DNA of 64,000 bases from Phyllobacterium sophorae. Its GTDB lineage: Bacteria > Pseudomonadota > Alphaproteobacteria > Rhizobiales > Rhizobiaceae. Under the pieces are notes generated by a model. That model was not told where the DNA came from and searched no databases. It saw only the letters and a list, made by a program, of their open reading frames with translations. The DNA is taken from positions 496,001 to 560,000 of the forward strand of contig NZ_PGGM01000001.1 of NCBI RefSeq assembly GCF_003010965.1, read 5' to 3'. This document shows positions 10,361-19,684 of this stretch, piece by piece (the first letter of the stretch is position 1; the number at the start of each line of letters is the position of its first letter). The position numbers were made by a program, and so were the translations under genes.

Positions 10361-13197
10361 ATGCCGTTGAACAGGTTTGCGCTTGCCGCTTTGCTCGGCT
10401 GTATCATGCTTGCTGGTTGCAACGAATCAGACAATTCGGTGAAGCAAAACAACCCATCCGGCACGTTTGCCGCCTGTGAGCAGGGTACCTTCGTCGACGG
10501 CAAGTGCGTGGTGACGCCGGACGTCACCGTCAAGGAATGCCCTGCGGGGAGCGCCCTGGACGGCAGCCAGTGCATAGTGACGCCGGACGTGGTCACCAAG
10601 GCGTGCGTTCAAGGTACACTCGTGGATGGCAAGTGCGTGGTGACGCCAGAAGTCAAGTGTACGGCGGGTACACTGGTGGACGGAGAATGCGTAGCGACTT
10701 CTGCTCTACAGGTTGATCCGGTCAATCCGGACGATGGACAAGCAGGGGTCACCTTGGGGCAACAATCGGCAACTATAATGGCTGGCCCTGCGACAAGTGA
10801 GCAGCGCAGCTACCAGTTGACCAGTACTCAGGAACAGCGCAGCGGCAAGAGCAAGTCGCTTGCCATCACGGAACAAGCCGGCCGGCCGGTGATCCGCACT
10901 GGCAGCAAATTGTTCGACGGCCTGTTTGCCCTGGCGATCCAGGAAGCCGGGGACCTGACCGTGCGCAAGATCAGGGATGGCGCTTACAATGGCAACGAGC
11001 CTATCGACTGTGGCGGCACTGCGGGCTGTTTCCAGACCGGAGCGTCGTGGACCTATGTCTGGACGCGGGACACATCCTGTGCGATCGACCTCGGGCTTGC
11101 GCAGATCGATCCGCAAGTTGCCAAGAACAGCCTGCTTTTCAAAATATCGGCGCATCGCAATACGACAGGTCCCGGAGCCGGTACGACCGAAATTGTCCAG
11201 GACACCGGCAGTGGTGGAAGCTGGCCAATCAGTACCGACCGTGTCGTCTGGGCGCGCGCCGCCTTCGAACTGCTCAAATACCTGGATGGTGAGGACCGGA
11301 TAGCATTCCTAAACACCGCCTATGCGGCAATTGCCAGCACCATCGAAAGCGACCGTCCCGCCGCTTATGACGGTCGCGACGGACTCTATCGCGGCGAGAC
11401 CTCGTTCCTCGATTGGCGCGAACAAACCTATCCTTCGTGGACGAAAGACACCGTCGTGCATATTGCCATGTCGAAAGCGCTTTCGACCAATATGAACCAC
11501 TGGAAAATCCTCGACGTCGCAGCGAGCATGGCCGCCGAACTGGGTATCGCCGAGGCAGCCCAAAAATATGCGGCGTGGGCCACTGAGCTAAAAGTGGCAA
11601 TCAACAAGGAGCTCTGGCTCGAAGATGCCGGTCTCTACAGCATCATGAAACCCACCGAGCTCGATCAGGCGCCGGTACGCCGCTATGAGCTGCTGGGTGA
11701 AGCGCTGGCCATTGGCGACGGTATTGCCGATGATAAAAGGACAGCGAGCATCCTGCAAAATTACCGCATACGGCTGTTGGCGCTGCCGTCGTCTGGCCGC
11801 AAACAGCAGACGCCGGCGTCTATCATAACAGGGCGATCTGGCCGTTTGTTTCCAGCTATCTGATCAAGACCGCCGCCAAGGGGCGCAATGCCGATGTGGT
11901 CAACCGCAATTTCGCAACGCTGGTCAATGGCGCGGCGTTGAACCTGTCGAACATGGAGAACTTCCAGTTCGACAATCTGTCGCCTGTCACCCCCGCAATC
12001 AATTCGGACAAGCAACTATGGTCCGCCGGCGGCTATATCGGCGCGGTCTTGGATGTTGTGTTTGGGCGGGATACCGATCAGACCGGCATTCGTTTTGCGC
12101 CCTTTATCACCAAGCAGATGCACAAGGATGTTTTCAATGGCGCCAGGCAGTTGCAGCTCAGAAATCTCGACTACCGGGGGAAGAAAATCACGGTCAAGGT
12201 GAATTTGCCCGCACTGGGCGCGAGCCTGGATGGCGCCTACACAATCAAGACCATGAGCGTTGACGGCGAGCAGCAGTTCGATCTGACGAAACATACGCTC
12301 GCCGCGCAACTGAAGAGCGAGGGGCCGAACATCTTTGAGATCGGCCTGATCGACAACACCGAAAATGGCGGAACGGCAAAGGTAACCTTAGACTCCGACT
12401 ATTACGGTCCGGCTATGGTCAGTCTCAACATGACGCCAGGCAATTGGGCGGCGACAAAAGGGGCCGACGGCTTGGTCAATCTGTCCTGGACCGACGGGAC
12501 GCCGGAGGGAACCACCATCAGCGTCTATCGTAATGGTACGCGCGTTGCGACCGGCGTCACCGGCAGCAATTGGAGCGACCCGGACAGCAATGCCGCCAAC
12601 CCCGGCACCAGCAATCAGGCATTGTGCTATTCGCTGGAACGGCAATATGACAGGGGGTTGAGGAACGTGTCGCAGCGGACCAATCCCGCGTGCTACTGGG
12701 GTGACAGCAGATTGACATTCCTCGGTGCCTTTAATGCGACCAACAACTCGGTTCCTGGTTCTGTCACGCGACGCGCAGACGATGAGCACGGTCGGAATTC
12801 CTGGGCCGATTGGGGAACGCCTGGCGAGGTGCTGACTTTCACATTCACGCCAACCATCAGCGGCACCTATGATATCTTGTTGCCCTACGGCAACAACTTC
12901 AACAACCCCACGACGGGCATAACAGCGGGGGTGAAGCAGATGGAGGTCGTCCAGGGTACCGATACGGTGGCCAAGTCCGTCCTCGTCATGCCACATCTGT
13001 TGAACTGGACGATCTGGGGCGAATCAACACCCCTTCAGGTCAAACTCGTCGAGGGTAGGAGCTATACGATCAGGGTCAGCGACTATTACAATATGTCATA
13101 TCTCGCATCCAACGCGCTCTATGGTGGCAGCGGCGGCGCGGCGCCACTCAACCGCGTCAATATTGGCGGTATTACATTGCGGCGCAGATTTGACTGA
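10361..13197 (+). pseudogene. Frameshifted lipoprotein resembling a six-hairpin glycosidase
   Basis: Read from ATG 10361 (GGAGGAA upstream) this gives a lipoprotein: signal MPLNRFALAALLG... with lipobox LAGC at residues 17-20. Four Cys-pair repeats (residues 38-113) follow, then an (alpha/alpha)6-barrel-like domain with WTYVWTRDTSC and RGETSFLDWREQTYPSW. Frame 1 stops at 11863, but similarity passes to another frame near 11768. There the second frame reads PHTAVGAAVVWPQ and continues through a fibronectin-III-like stretch (LVNLSWTDGTPEGTTISVYRNG) and a C-terminal beta domain to 13197. One lost C in the TACCG at about 11767-11771 (expected TACCCG) explains the break and would restore 945 residues. 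It may be a real decay, phase variation or a sequencing error. Substrate and exact family are not known. The neighbouring genes are unrelated, and acquisition by transfer is possible. Confidence 0.7.
10472..10699 (+). repeat. Four tandem Cys-pair repeats in the lipoprotein
   Basis: Residues 38-113 of the lipoprotein hold four copies of the pattern C-x2-G-[TS]-x2-[DV]DG-x1-2-C-[VI]-[VA]-T. The Cys pairs are C39/C49, C60/C71, C82/C92 and C100/C110. The DNA is also repetitive, with GTGACGCCGGACGT near the end of copies one and two. They probably form small disulfide-closed loops spacing the catalytic domain from the membrane anchor. Confidence 0.75.
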
Positions 13198-13214
13198 TGT
13201 CCCTCTGCATGTTC

Positions 13215-13243
13215 TGGCTCTGTTTTTACCGAGCCAATTTTTC
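13215..13243 (+). terminator. Intrinsic terminator after the lipoprotein gene
   Basis: TGGCTC at 13215-13220 pairs with GAGCCA at 13231-13236 around a 10-base loop and is followed by AATTTTTCTT. It sits 18 bases after the stop codon at 13197 and separates this gene from the preT operon. Confidence 0.6.
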
Positions 13244-13259
13244 TTGACCGTTTGATAAA
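13244..13259. promoter_or_regulatory. Degenerate RutR-like site before preT
   Basis: TTGACCGTTTGATAAA at 13244-13259 resembles the E. coli RutR box TTGACCANNTGGTCAA, with the left half well kept and the right half weak. A second TTGACC half-site begins at 13264. They lie about 120-140 bases before preT, where control by the RutR-like regulator (16175-16831) would be expected. Confidence 0.35.
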
Positions 13260-13384
13260 AAATTTGACCTTTTATGAAAATCTGCCATTCTTCGCATGAG
13301 AGGTGCCGGACGAACCGGCCCATCATGAAAATGACTGCGATCCACAGGGAACCGGACGCAAGTCAATAGAGGAGATGCGATTTC

Positions 13385-14842
13385 ATGGGATCGATCGATT
13401 CTGGAATCCGTGACGTCAGAGCCGGGCGACTCGCTTCCGACGCCTACGCAGACGTGTTTTCCGATCTTCACCCGCCACTCACCCGGCATGAAGCCTTTGT
13501 CGAATCGGACCGGTGCTATTTCTGCTATGACGCGCCATGCATGAATGCCTGCCCGACGGGCATCGACATTCCGCTGTTTATTCGCGAGATCAATGCGGAC
13601 AATCCCACCGGATCGGCCAAGACCATTCTTTCGGAAAACATCCTTGGCGGCATGTGTGCCCGCGTCTGTCCGACGGAAACCCTGTGCGAACAGGCCTGTG
13701 TTCGCGAAGTCGCCGAAGGCAAGCCGGTAAAGATCGGCCTGTTGCAGCGCTATGCCACCGACCACCTGATGACAAATGGCCAGCATCCTTTCAAGCGCGC
13801 CGAATCGACAGGCAAGTCCGTTGCCATTGTCGGCGCCGGACCGGCAGGGCTGTCCGCCGCGCACCGCCTGGCGATGCATGGCCACGACGTGACGATTTTC
13901 GAGGCGCGGCCCAAGGCTGGCGGCCTCAATGAATATGGCATCGCCTCCTATAAGAGCGTCGACAATTTTGCCCAGAAGGAAGTCGACTTCATTCTCGAGA
14001 TCGGCGGCATCACGATCCAGAACGACAAGGCCCTGGGCCGCGATATCAGCCTCGACGCATTGCGAGCGGGCTTTGATGCGGTGTTCCTCGGCATGGGCCT
14101 TCCCGGCGTCAATGAGCTCGGACTGGAAGGCGACGACGCTGCCGGTTGCATCGATGCGGTGGACTACATCTCGGTTCTGCGCCAGAGCGACGACCTTTCG
14201 CAAATCCCGGTTGGCCGTGATGTCGTTGTCATTGGCGGCGGCATGACCGCCATCGACGTTGCCGTCCAGACGAAACTGCTCGGCGCCGAAAATGTCATTA
14301 TCGCCTATCGCCGCGGTCCGGAACACATGAATGCCAGCGCATATGAGCAGGAACTTGCACTGAAAAACGGCGTGATCATCCGCCATTGGCTGCAACCGCG
14401 CGCATTGACCCGCAACGCGCATGGCGAAGTCTGTGGCATTACGCTGGACTACACCGTCATGGCCGACGGCCGGCTCAGCACCTCGGGCGAGAGCATTACG
14501 CTGGCCAGCGACCAGATATTCAAGGCGATCGGCCAGACGCCGGCTCAAACCGTTCTGACGGAAGCAGGTATTGCACTGTCCAAGGGGCGTATCAGCGTTG
14601 ATGACGAGGGTCGAACCTCGATCCCCGGTATCTGGGCGGGCGGCGATTGCATCGCCGGCGGCGAGGACCTGACAGTCGCGGCGGTGCAAGACGGCAAGCT
14701 TGCGGCCGAATCCATTCATCGCACCCTGATGCAGCAGCCGGACAAGGTCAGCGGTTTCGTCGAAGCCGTCATGGCCGGGAATTCCGAGGGAGCATCCACA
14801 CCGGGGCAGAACCCCAATCATCCAAGCCACGTCACCGGCTAA
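13385..14842 (+). CDS. preT: NAD-dependent dihydropyrimidine dehydrogenase, PreT subunit
   Basis: 485 residues. The N-terminal [4Fe-4S] domain has C44, C47, C52 and C56 (CYFCYDAPCMNACP) and a second set in CARVCPTETLCEQAC. Then come the FAD site (VAIVGAGPAGLSAAHRL) and the NAD site (VVVIGGGMTAIDVA). PreT passes electrons from NADH to PreA, which reduces uracil or thymine to the dihydro form, the first step of reductive pyrimidine catabolism. preA starts 11 bases later. GAGGAG precedes the ATG at 13385. Long minus-strand frames here are shadows. Confidence 0.93.
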   Translation: MGSIDSGIRDVRAGRLASDAYADVFSDLHPPLTRHEAFVESDRCYFCYDAPCMNACPTGIDIPLFIREINADNPTGSAKTILSENILGGMCARVCPTETLCEQACVREVAEGKPVKIGLLQRYATDHLMTNGQHPFKRAESTGKSVAIVGAGPAGLSAAHRLAMHGHDVTIFEARPKAGGLNEYGIASYKSVDNFAQKEVDFILEIGGITIQNDKALGRDISLDALRAGFDAVFLGMGLPGVNELGLEGDDAAGCIDAVDYISVLRQSDDLSQIPVGRDVVVIGGGMTAIDVAVQTKLLGAENVIIAYRRGPEHMNASAYEQELALKNGVIIRHWLQPRALTRNAHGEVCGITLDYTVMADGRLSTSGESITLASDQIFKAIGQTPAQTVLTEAGIALSKGRISVDDEGRTSIPGIWAGGDCIAGGEDLTVAAVQDGKLAAESIHRTLMQQPDKVSGFVEAVMAGNSEGASTPGQNPNHPSHVTG

Positions 14843-14853
14843 AGGAAACGACC

Positions 14854-16164
14854 ATGGCCGATCTTTCATCGAACTTTCTTGGCATCAAATCTCCAAACCC
14901 ATTTTGGCTGGCTTCGGCACCGCCGACTGACAAGGCCTATAATGTCGAGCGCGCCTTCAAGGCCGGCTGGGGCGGCGTTGTCTGGAAGACCCTCGGCGAA
15001 GAGGGGCCGCCGGTCGTCAATGTCAACGGTCCGCGCTACGGCGCGATCCACGGTCCGGACCGGCGCTTGCTCGGCTTCAACAATATCGAACTCATCACCG
15101 ACCGACCGCTCGAAGTAAACCTGCGGGAAATGACCGAGGTGAAGAAGAAGTGGCCGGATCGCGCCCTCATCGCCTCGATCATGGTGCCTTGCGAGGAGGA
15201 ATCCTGGAAAGCCATCCTGCCGCTGGTCGAGGCCACCGGCTCCGACGGCATCGAGTTGAATTTCGGCTGCCCGCACGGCATGTCCGAGCGCGGCATGGGT
15301 GCCGCCGTCGGCCAAGTGCCGGAATATATCGAAATGGTCGTGCGCTGGTGCAAGCAATATACCCGCATGCCGGTTATCACCAAGCTGACCCCGAACATCA
15401 CCGACATCCGCAAGCCGGCGCGCGCGGCAAAATCTGGCGGAACGGACGCAGTCTCGCTGATCAATACCATCAACTCGATCGTCTCCGTCGACCTCGACAA
15501 TTTTGCTCCGGTGCCTTCCATTGACGGCCGCGGCTCCCATGGCGGCTATTGCGGCCCGGCCGTGAAGCCGATTGCGCTCAATATGGTGGCGGAAATTGCC
15601 CGTGATGCCGAAACGCGGGGCCTGCCAATCTCGGGCATTGGCGGCATTACTACCTGGCGCGATGCGGCGGAATTCATCGCGCTCGGCTGCGGCAATGTGC
15701 AGGTCTGCACCGCGGCAATGACCTATGGCTTCAAGATCGTTCAGGAGATGATTTCCGGCCTATCCGACTGGATGGATTCGCGCGGTTTCCGGACGATCGA
15801 GGATTTCCAGGGACTTGCCGTGCCGAATGTCTCGGATTGGCAGTATCTCAACCTCAATTACATTACCAAGGCGCAGATCGATCAGGACCTTTGCATCAAA
15901 TGCGGCCGCTGCCACATTGCCTGTGAGGATACCTCTCACCAGGCGATCACTTCCATGGTCGACGGTGCGCGTCACTTCGAGGTGATCGACGAGGAGTGCG
16001 TCGGCTGCAATCTCTGCGTCAATGTCTGTCCGGTCGACAATTGCATCAGCATGGTGCCGATGACGTCCGGTGTCGATCCGCGCACCAAGCTGCCGATCCA
16101 GCCGGAATATGCCAACTGGACGACGCACCCGAACAATCCGATGGCAAAGGTGGCGGCGGAGTAG
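14854..16164 (+). CDS. preA: NAD-dependent dihydropyrimidine dehydrogenase, PreA subunit
   Basis: 436 residues from ATG 14854 (AAAGGA upstream); the longer frame into preT is spurious. A dihydroorotate-dehydrogenase-like FMN barrel fills residues 1-310, with ELNFGCPHGMSERGMG and ITKLTPN. A C-terminal ferredoxin domain has two [4Fe-4S] motifs, CIKCGRCHIAC and CVGCNLCVNVCP. This is the catalytic subunit that reduces uracil or thymine. Together with the downstream aminotransferase, amidohydrolase and hydantoinase it gives a complete route to malonic semialdehyde. Confidence 0.94.
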   Translation: MADLSSNFLGIKSPNPFWLASAPPTDKAYNVERAFKAGWGGVVWKTLGEEGPPVVNVNGPRYGAIHGPDRRLLGFNNIELITDRPLEVNLREMTEVKKKWPDRALIASIMVPCEEESWKAILPLVEATGSDGIELNFGCPHGMSERGMGAAVGQVPEYIEMVVRWCKQYTRMPVITKLTPNITDIRKPARAAKSGGTDAVSLINTINSIVSVDLDNFAPVPSIDGRGSHGGYCGPAVKPIALNMVAEIARDAETRGLPISGIGGITTWRDAAEFIALGCGNVQVCTAAMTYGFKIVQEMISGLSDWMDSRGFRTIEDFQGLAVPNVSDWQYLNLNYITKAQIDQDLCIKCGRCHIACEDTSHQAITSMVDGARHFEVIDEECVGCNLCVNVCPVDNCISMVPMTSGVDPRTKLPIQPEYANWTTHPNNPMAKVAAE

Positions 16165-16174
16165 GATTTCTTGT

Positions 16175-16831
16175 TTAAACAGCGCGCGGGCGGATGCCGT
16201 TGAGAATAATGCTCAACACCGCTTGCGCCGTCTGTTCACGAAAACCGGGACGCCCAACCTGGTTGCCCATGATCGCGCGTACCTGCACGTCGAAATCCGC
16301 ATAATGCTGGGTCGTTGCCCAGATCATGAAGATAAGATGGTAGGGATCGATCGGCGCGAGTTTGCCTTCGCCGACCCAGCGGCGAATGACGGTGGCCTTC
16401 TCGTCCACAAGCGGCTTCAGGTGTTTGGAGAGAAAATCGCTGATCGCCGGCGCGCCATGCAACACTTCGTTGGCGAAAAGGCGCGATGCTTCGGGATGGC
16501 TCTCCGACATGTTGATCTTCAGCGTGATGTATTTGCGCAATTGTTCGATCGGATCACCCTCCGGATCGATCTCGGCGAGCGGCGCCAGCCATTCCGCCAG
16601 AGTCTCCTCCAGCAGGGTCACGTAGATGTTTTGCTTGCGCGGAAAGTAATAGAGGAGGTTCGGTTTGGACATGCCGGCTTTCTCCGCGATCTGGTCGATC
16701 GTGGTGCCGCGAAACCCGTAAGTGGAGAAAACGTCCAGCGCAGCATCAAGAATAAGACGGCGATTGATCTCTTGTATGCGGGTCGTCTTTTCCGGGGTCT
16801 CGTTCGCCTTTTTCTTTGCGGCCCTCGCCAT
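16175..16831 (-). CDS. rutR: RutR-like TetR-family regulator
   Basis: About 218 residues; the start is uncertain among ATGs at 16831, 16840 and 16879. The N-terminal TetR helix-turn-helix reads TIDQIAEKAGMSKPNLLYYF. The C-terminal domain closely resembles E. coli RutR, including GEGKLAPIDPYHLIFMIWAT and TQHYADF. RutR senses uracil/thymine and controls pyrimidine use. The gene is divergent from the aminotransferase gene, and a near-consensus RutR box lies between them, so autoregulation and control of the catabolic genes are likely. Confidence 0.88.
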   Translation of the reverse strand: MARAAKKKANETPEKTTRIQEINRRLILDAALDVFSTYGFRGTTIDQIAEKAGMSKPNLLYYFPRKQNIYVTLLEETLAEWLAPLAEIDPEGDPIEQLRKYITLKINMSESHPEASRLFANEVLHGAPAISDFLSKHLKPLVDEKATVIRRWVGEGKLAPIDPYHLIFMIWATTQHYADFDVQVRAIMGNQVGRPGFREQTAQAVLSIILNGIRPRAV

Positions 16832-16944
16832 GCCTCTCATCCCTTTTTGATTCTGGCCCGACCGGCCCTTTCGTCGCATCCCGGAACTGCTCTAAAACCC
16901 CACAAAGCGCTTGACCGCTTTCTTATGCTCTTCTAGCCTGCATT

Positions 16945-16960
16945 TTGACCAAGTAGTCAA
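16945..16960. promoter_or_regulatory. RutR operator
   Basis: TTGACCAAGTAGTCAA at 16945-16960 matches the RutR consensus TTGACCANNTGGTCAA at all but one defined position. It lies between the divergent regulator and aminotransferase genes, 80 bases before the latter's ATG. The match uses established knowledge of the E. coli site; binding here is inferred. Confidence 0.7.
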
Positions 16961-17039
16961 GTTTTTGATTGTGCCAGAGGTTCAATCATTCGGGAACATA
17001 AAACAAGCGGTAACATCCGCAATCTGGAGGCCTGATCAC

Positions 17040-18365
17040 ATGTCGCAACCGGCATTGGGAACCAACAACCTTGATGCGTTCTGGATGCCGTTCACGGCAA
17101 ACCGGCAGTTCAAGCAAAATCCCCGTCTCCTGGTCAGCGCCAAGGATATGCATTTCAAGTCGCATGATGGCCGCGAGATTCTCGATGGAACGGCCGGGCT
17201 CTGGTGCTGCAACGCCGGACATGCCCGACCAAAGATCGTCGAGGCCGTACAGAAACAGGTTGCCGAACTCGACTACGCGCCCGCTTTCCAGATGGGCCAT
17301 CCCAAAGTGTTCGAGCTCGCCGCCCGGCTCGCGGCCATGCTGCCATCGCCGATCGACCATGTATTCTTCACCAATTCCGGTTCGGAATCGGTGGATACGG
17401 CGCTGAAAATCGCGCTTGCCTATCACCGCGCCAAGGGTAACGGCACCAAGACCAAGCTGATCGGCCGCGAACGCGGCTATCATGGTGTCGGCTTCGGCGG
17501 CATTTCCGTCGGGGGCATTTCCGGTAATCGCAAGACTTTCGGCAATGCGCTGGGCGGCATCGATCACATTCGCCATACGCACGATCCGGCGCGCAATGCC
17601 TACACGCGCGGCGAGCCGGAATTTGGTGTCGAGTTTGCCGATGATCTGGAAAAGGTTATCGCCCTGCACGATGCCTCCAACATCGCTGCGGTTATCGTCG
17701 AGCCGGTGGCCGGTTCGACCGGTGTGCTCATCCCGCCGAAGGGTTACCTGAAGCGCCTGCGCGAGATCTGCACCAAGCACGACATATTGCTGATCTTCGA
17801 CGAGGTCATCACCGGTTTCGGCCGTCTTGGAACACCGTTTGCCGTCGATTATTTCGGCGTCATCCCCGACCTCGTAACCACGGCCAAGGGCATTACCAGC
17901 GGTGTGATTCCGATGGGCGCGGTCTTCGCTACGAAGGAGATCTATGAAGCGTTCATGACTGGCCCGGAAAACATGATCGAGCTGTTCCACGGCTATACCT
18001 ATTCCGGCCATCCGATCGCCTGCGCCGCGGCACTGGCGACGCTCGATACCTATGAAGACGAAGGCCTGATGACGAGAGCTGCCGATCTTTCGGAATATTG
18101 GGGCGACGCCCTGCACGCGCTGAAAGGCCTGCCGCATGTCATCGACATCCGCAATCTCGGTCTGATCGGCGCCATCGAGTTGCAGCCTATCGACGGCGCA
18201 CCGACCAAGCGCGCGTTCCAGGCCTTCCTCGACGCCTACGAAAAAGGTGTGCTCATCCGTACGACCGGCGATATCATCGCGCTATCGCCGCCGCTCATCA
18301 TCAGCAAGGGCCAGATCGAGCATCTTTTCGACACGCTGGCCGACGTTCTGAAGAACCTCGCATAA
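17040..18365 (+). CDS. Omega-amino acid:pyruvate aminotransferase (beta-alanine catabolism)
   Basis: 441 residues from ATG 17040, with CTGGAGG at 17024-17030. It is a class III PLP aminotransferase: the PLP lysine is K283 in TTAKGITSG, with IFDEVITGFGR upstream and HGYTYSGHP downstream. The N-terminus (LDAFWMPFTANRQFK) is typical of beta-alanine:pyruvate transaminases. In this cluster it should convert beta-alanine (or 3-aminoisobutyrate from thymine) to malonic (or methylmalonic) semialdehyde. It is followed 11 bases later by the amidohydrolase. Confidence 0.92.
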   Translation: MSQPALGTNNLDAFWMPFTANRQFKQNPRLLVSAKDMHFKSHDGREILDGTAGLWCCNAGHARPKIVEAVQKQVAELDYAPAFQMGHPKVFELAARLAAMLPSPIDHVFFTNSGSESVDTALKIALAYHRAKGNGTKTKLIGRERGYHGVGFGGISVGGISGNRKTFGNALGGIDHIRHTHDPARNAYTRGEPEFGVEFADDLEKVIALHDASNIAAVIVEPVAGSTGVLIPPKGYLKRLREICTKHDILLIFDEVITGFGRLGTPFAVDYFGVIPDLVTTAKGITSGVIPMGAVFATKEIYEAFMTGPENMIELFHGYTYSGHPIACAAALATLDTYEDEGLMTRAADLSEYWGDALHALKGLPHVIDIRNLGLIGAIELQPIDGAPTKRAFQAFLDAYEKGVLIRTTGDIIALSPPLIISKGQIEHLFDTLADVLKNLA

Positions 18366-18376
18366 GGAGCTGCGCC

Positions 18377-19624
18377 ATGACGCTCACGGGAAATCTCAGG
18401 ATCAACGGCGACCGTCTCTGGGACAGTCTGATGGAGATGGCGAAGATCGGACCGGGCGTTCGTGGCGGCAACAACCGCCAGACACTGACCGACGAAGACG
18501 GCGAAGGCCGCCGGCTGTTCCAGTCCTGGTGCGAAAAGGCAGGCCTTGCCATGGGCGTCGACACCATGGGCAATATGTTCTTTACGCGTGCGGGGACCGA
18601 TCCCGACGCATTGCCGGTCTATGTCGGCAGCCATCTCGATACCCAGCCGACCGGGGGCAAATTTGACGGCGTGCTTGGCGTCCTCGGCGGGCTCGAACTG
18701 ATCCGTACACTGAATGATCTCAACATCCAGACCAAACATCCCATCGTCGTGGTCAATTGGACCAATGAGGAAGGCACACGCTTTGCGCCTGCCATGCTGG
18801 CCTCCGGAGTTTTTGCCGGCATCCACGAACAGGATTGGGCCTACGATCGCGAGGACGCCAAGGGCAAGAAGTTCGGCGACGAACTCGATCGCATCGGCTG
18901 GAAGGGCGACGAGAGTGTAGGAGCGCGCAAGATGCATGCGCTGTTCGAGCTGCACATCGAGCAGGGCCCTATTCTCGAAGCCGAGGGCAAGGATATAGGC
19001 GTCGTCACCCATGGCCAGGGCCTGTGGTGGCTGCAGATCACCCTGACCGGCAAGGAAAGCCATACCGGTTCGACGCCCATGCCGATGCGCAAGAATGCCG
19101 GGCTCGGCATGGCGCGCATCACCGAGCTCGTGCATACCATCGCCATGGCGCACCAGCCGGGTGCCGTCGGGGCAATCGGCCATGTGGACGTCTATCCGAA
19201 CTCGCGCAACGTCATTCCGGGCAGGGTGGTTTTCACCGTTGATATCCGCTCGCCGGACCTTGCCACACTCAGCGCAATGAAGGCGGAAATCGAGGAGAAG
19301 GCGCCGCGGATTGCCAAAGAGCTCGGCCTTGAGATAGCAATCGAGGAGGCCGGTCATTTCGATCCGGTCACCTTCAATGAAGGCTGCGTGACCGCCGTTC
19401 GCAACGCCGCCGAACGGCTGGGTTACACACACCGCAATATTGTTTCCGGCGCGGGTCATGATGCCTGCTGGATCAATCGCGTTGCGCCAACTGCCATGGT
19501 CATGTGCCCCTGCGTCGACGGACTCAGCCACAATGAGGATGAAGATATTTCGAAGGAATGGGCTGCGGCGGGTGCAGACGTCCTGCTGCATGCGGTTCTG
19601 GAGACGGCGGAGATCCAGTCCTGA
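18377..19624 (+). CDS. Zn-dependent N-carbamoyl amidohydrolase (beta-ureidopropionase type)
   Basis: 415 residues from ATG 18377 (AAGGAG upstream). It belongs to the M20-like AmaB/HyuC family, with metal-binding motifs GSHLDTQPTGGKFDGVLG and NEEGTRFAPAML, and GAGHDACWINR near the C-terminus. In this operon the expected reaction is hydrolysis of N-carbamoyl-beta-alanine to beta-alanine, CO2 and ammonia, the third step of reductive pyrimidine degradation. Related enzymes act on allantoate or N-carbamoyl-L-amino acids, so specificity rests on context. Confidence 0.9.
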   Translation: MTLTGNLRINGDRLWDSLMEMAKIGPGVRGGNNRQTLTDEDGEGRRLFQSWCEKAGLAMGVDTMGNMFFTRAGTDPDALPVYVGSHLDTQPTGGKFDGVLGVLGGLELIRTLNDLNIQTKHPIVVVNWTNEEGTRFAPAMLASGVFAGIHEQDWAYDREDAKGKKFGDELDRIGWKGDESVGARKMHALFELHIEQGPILEAEGKDIGVVTHGQGLWWLQITLTGKESHTGSTPMPMRKNAGLGMARITELVHTIAMAHQPGAVGAIGHVDVYPNSRNVIPGRVVFTVDIRSPDLATLSAMKAEIEEKAPRIAKELGLEIAIEEAGHFDPVTFNEGCVTAVRNAAERLGYTHRNIVSGAGHDACWINRVAPTAMVMCPCVDGLSHNEDEDISKEWAAAGADVLLHAVLETAEIQS

Positions 19625-19684
19625 ACAGTTAGCTCAAACATACGGCAACATGTTCGGAAAAAGACCAAGAAGGGGAACGGACAC

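Noticed and set aside
13226..14869. 547-codon minus-strand frame opposite preT
   Set aside because: It is antisense to a clear, motif-rich preT gene, has biased shadow composition and no recognisable domain.
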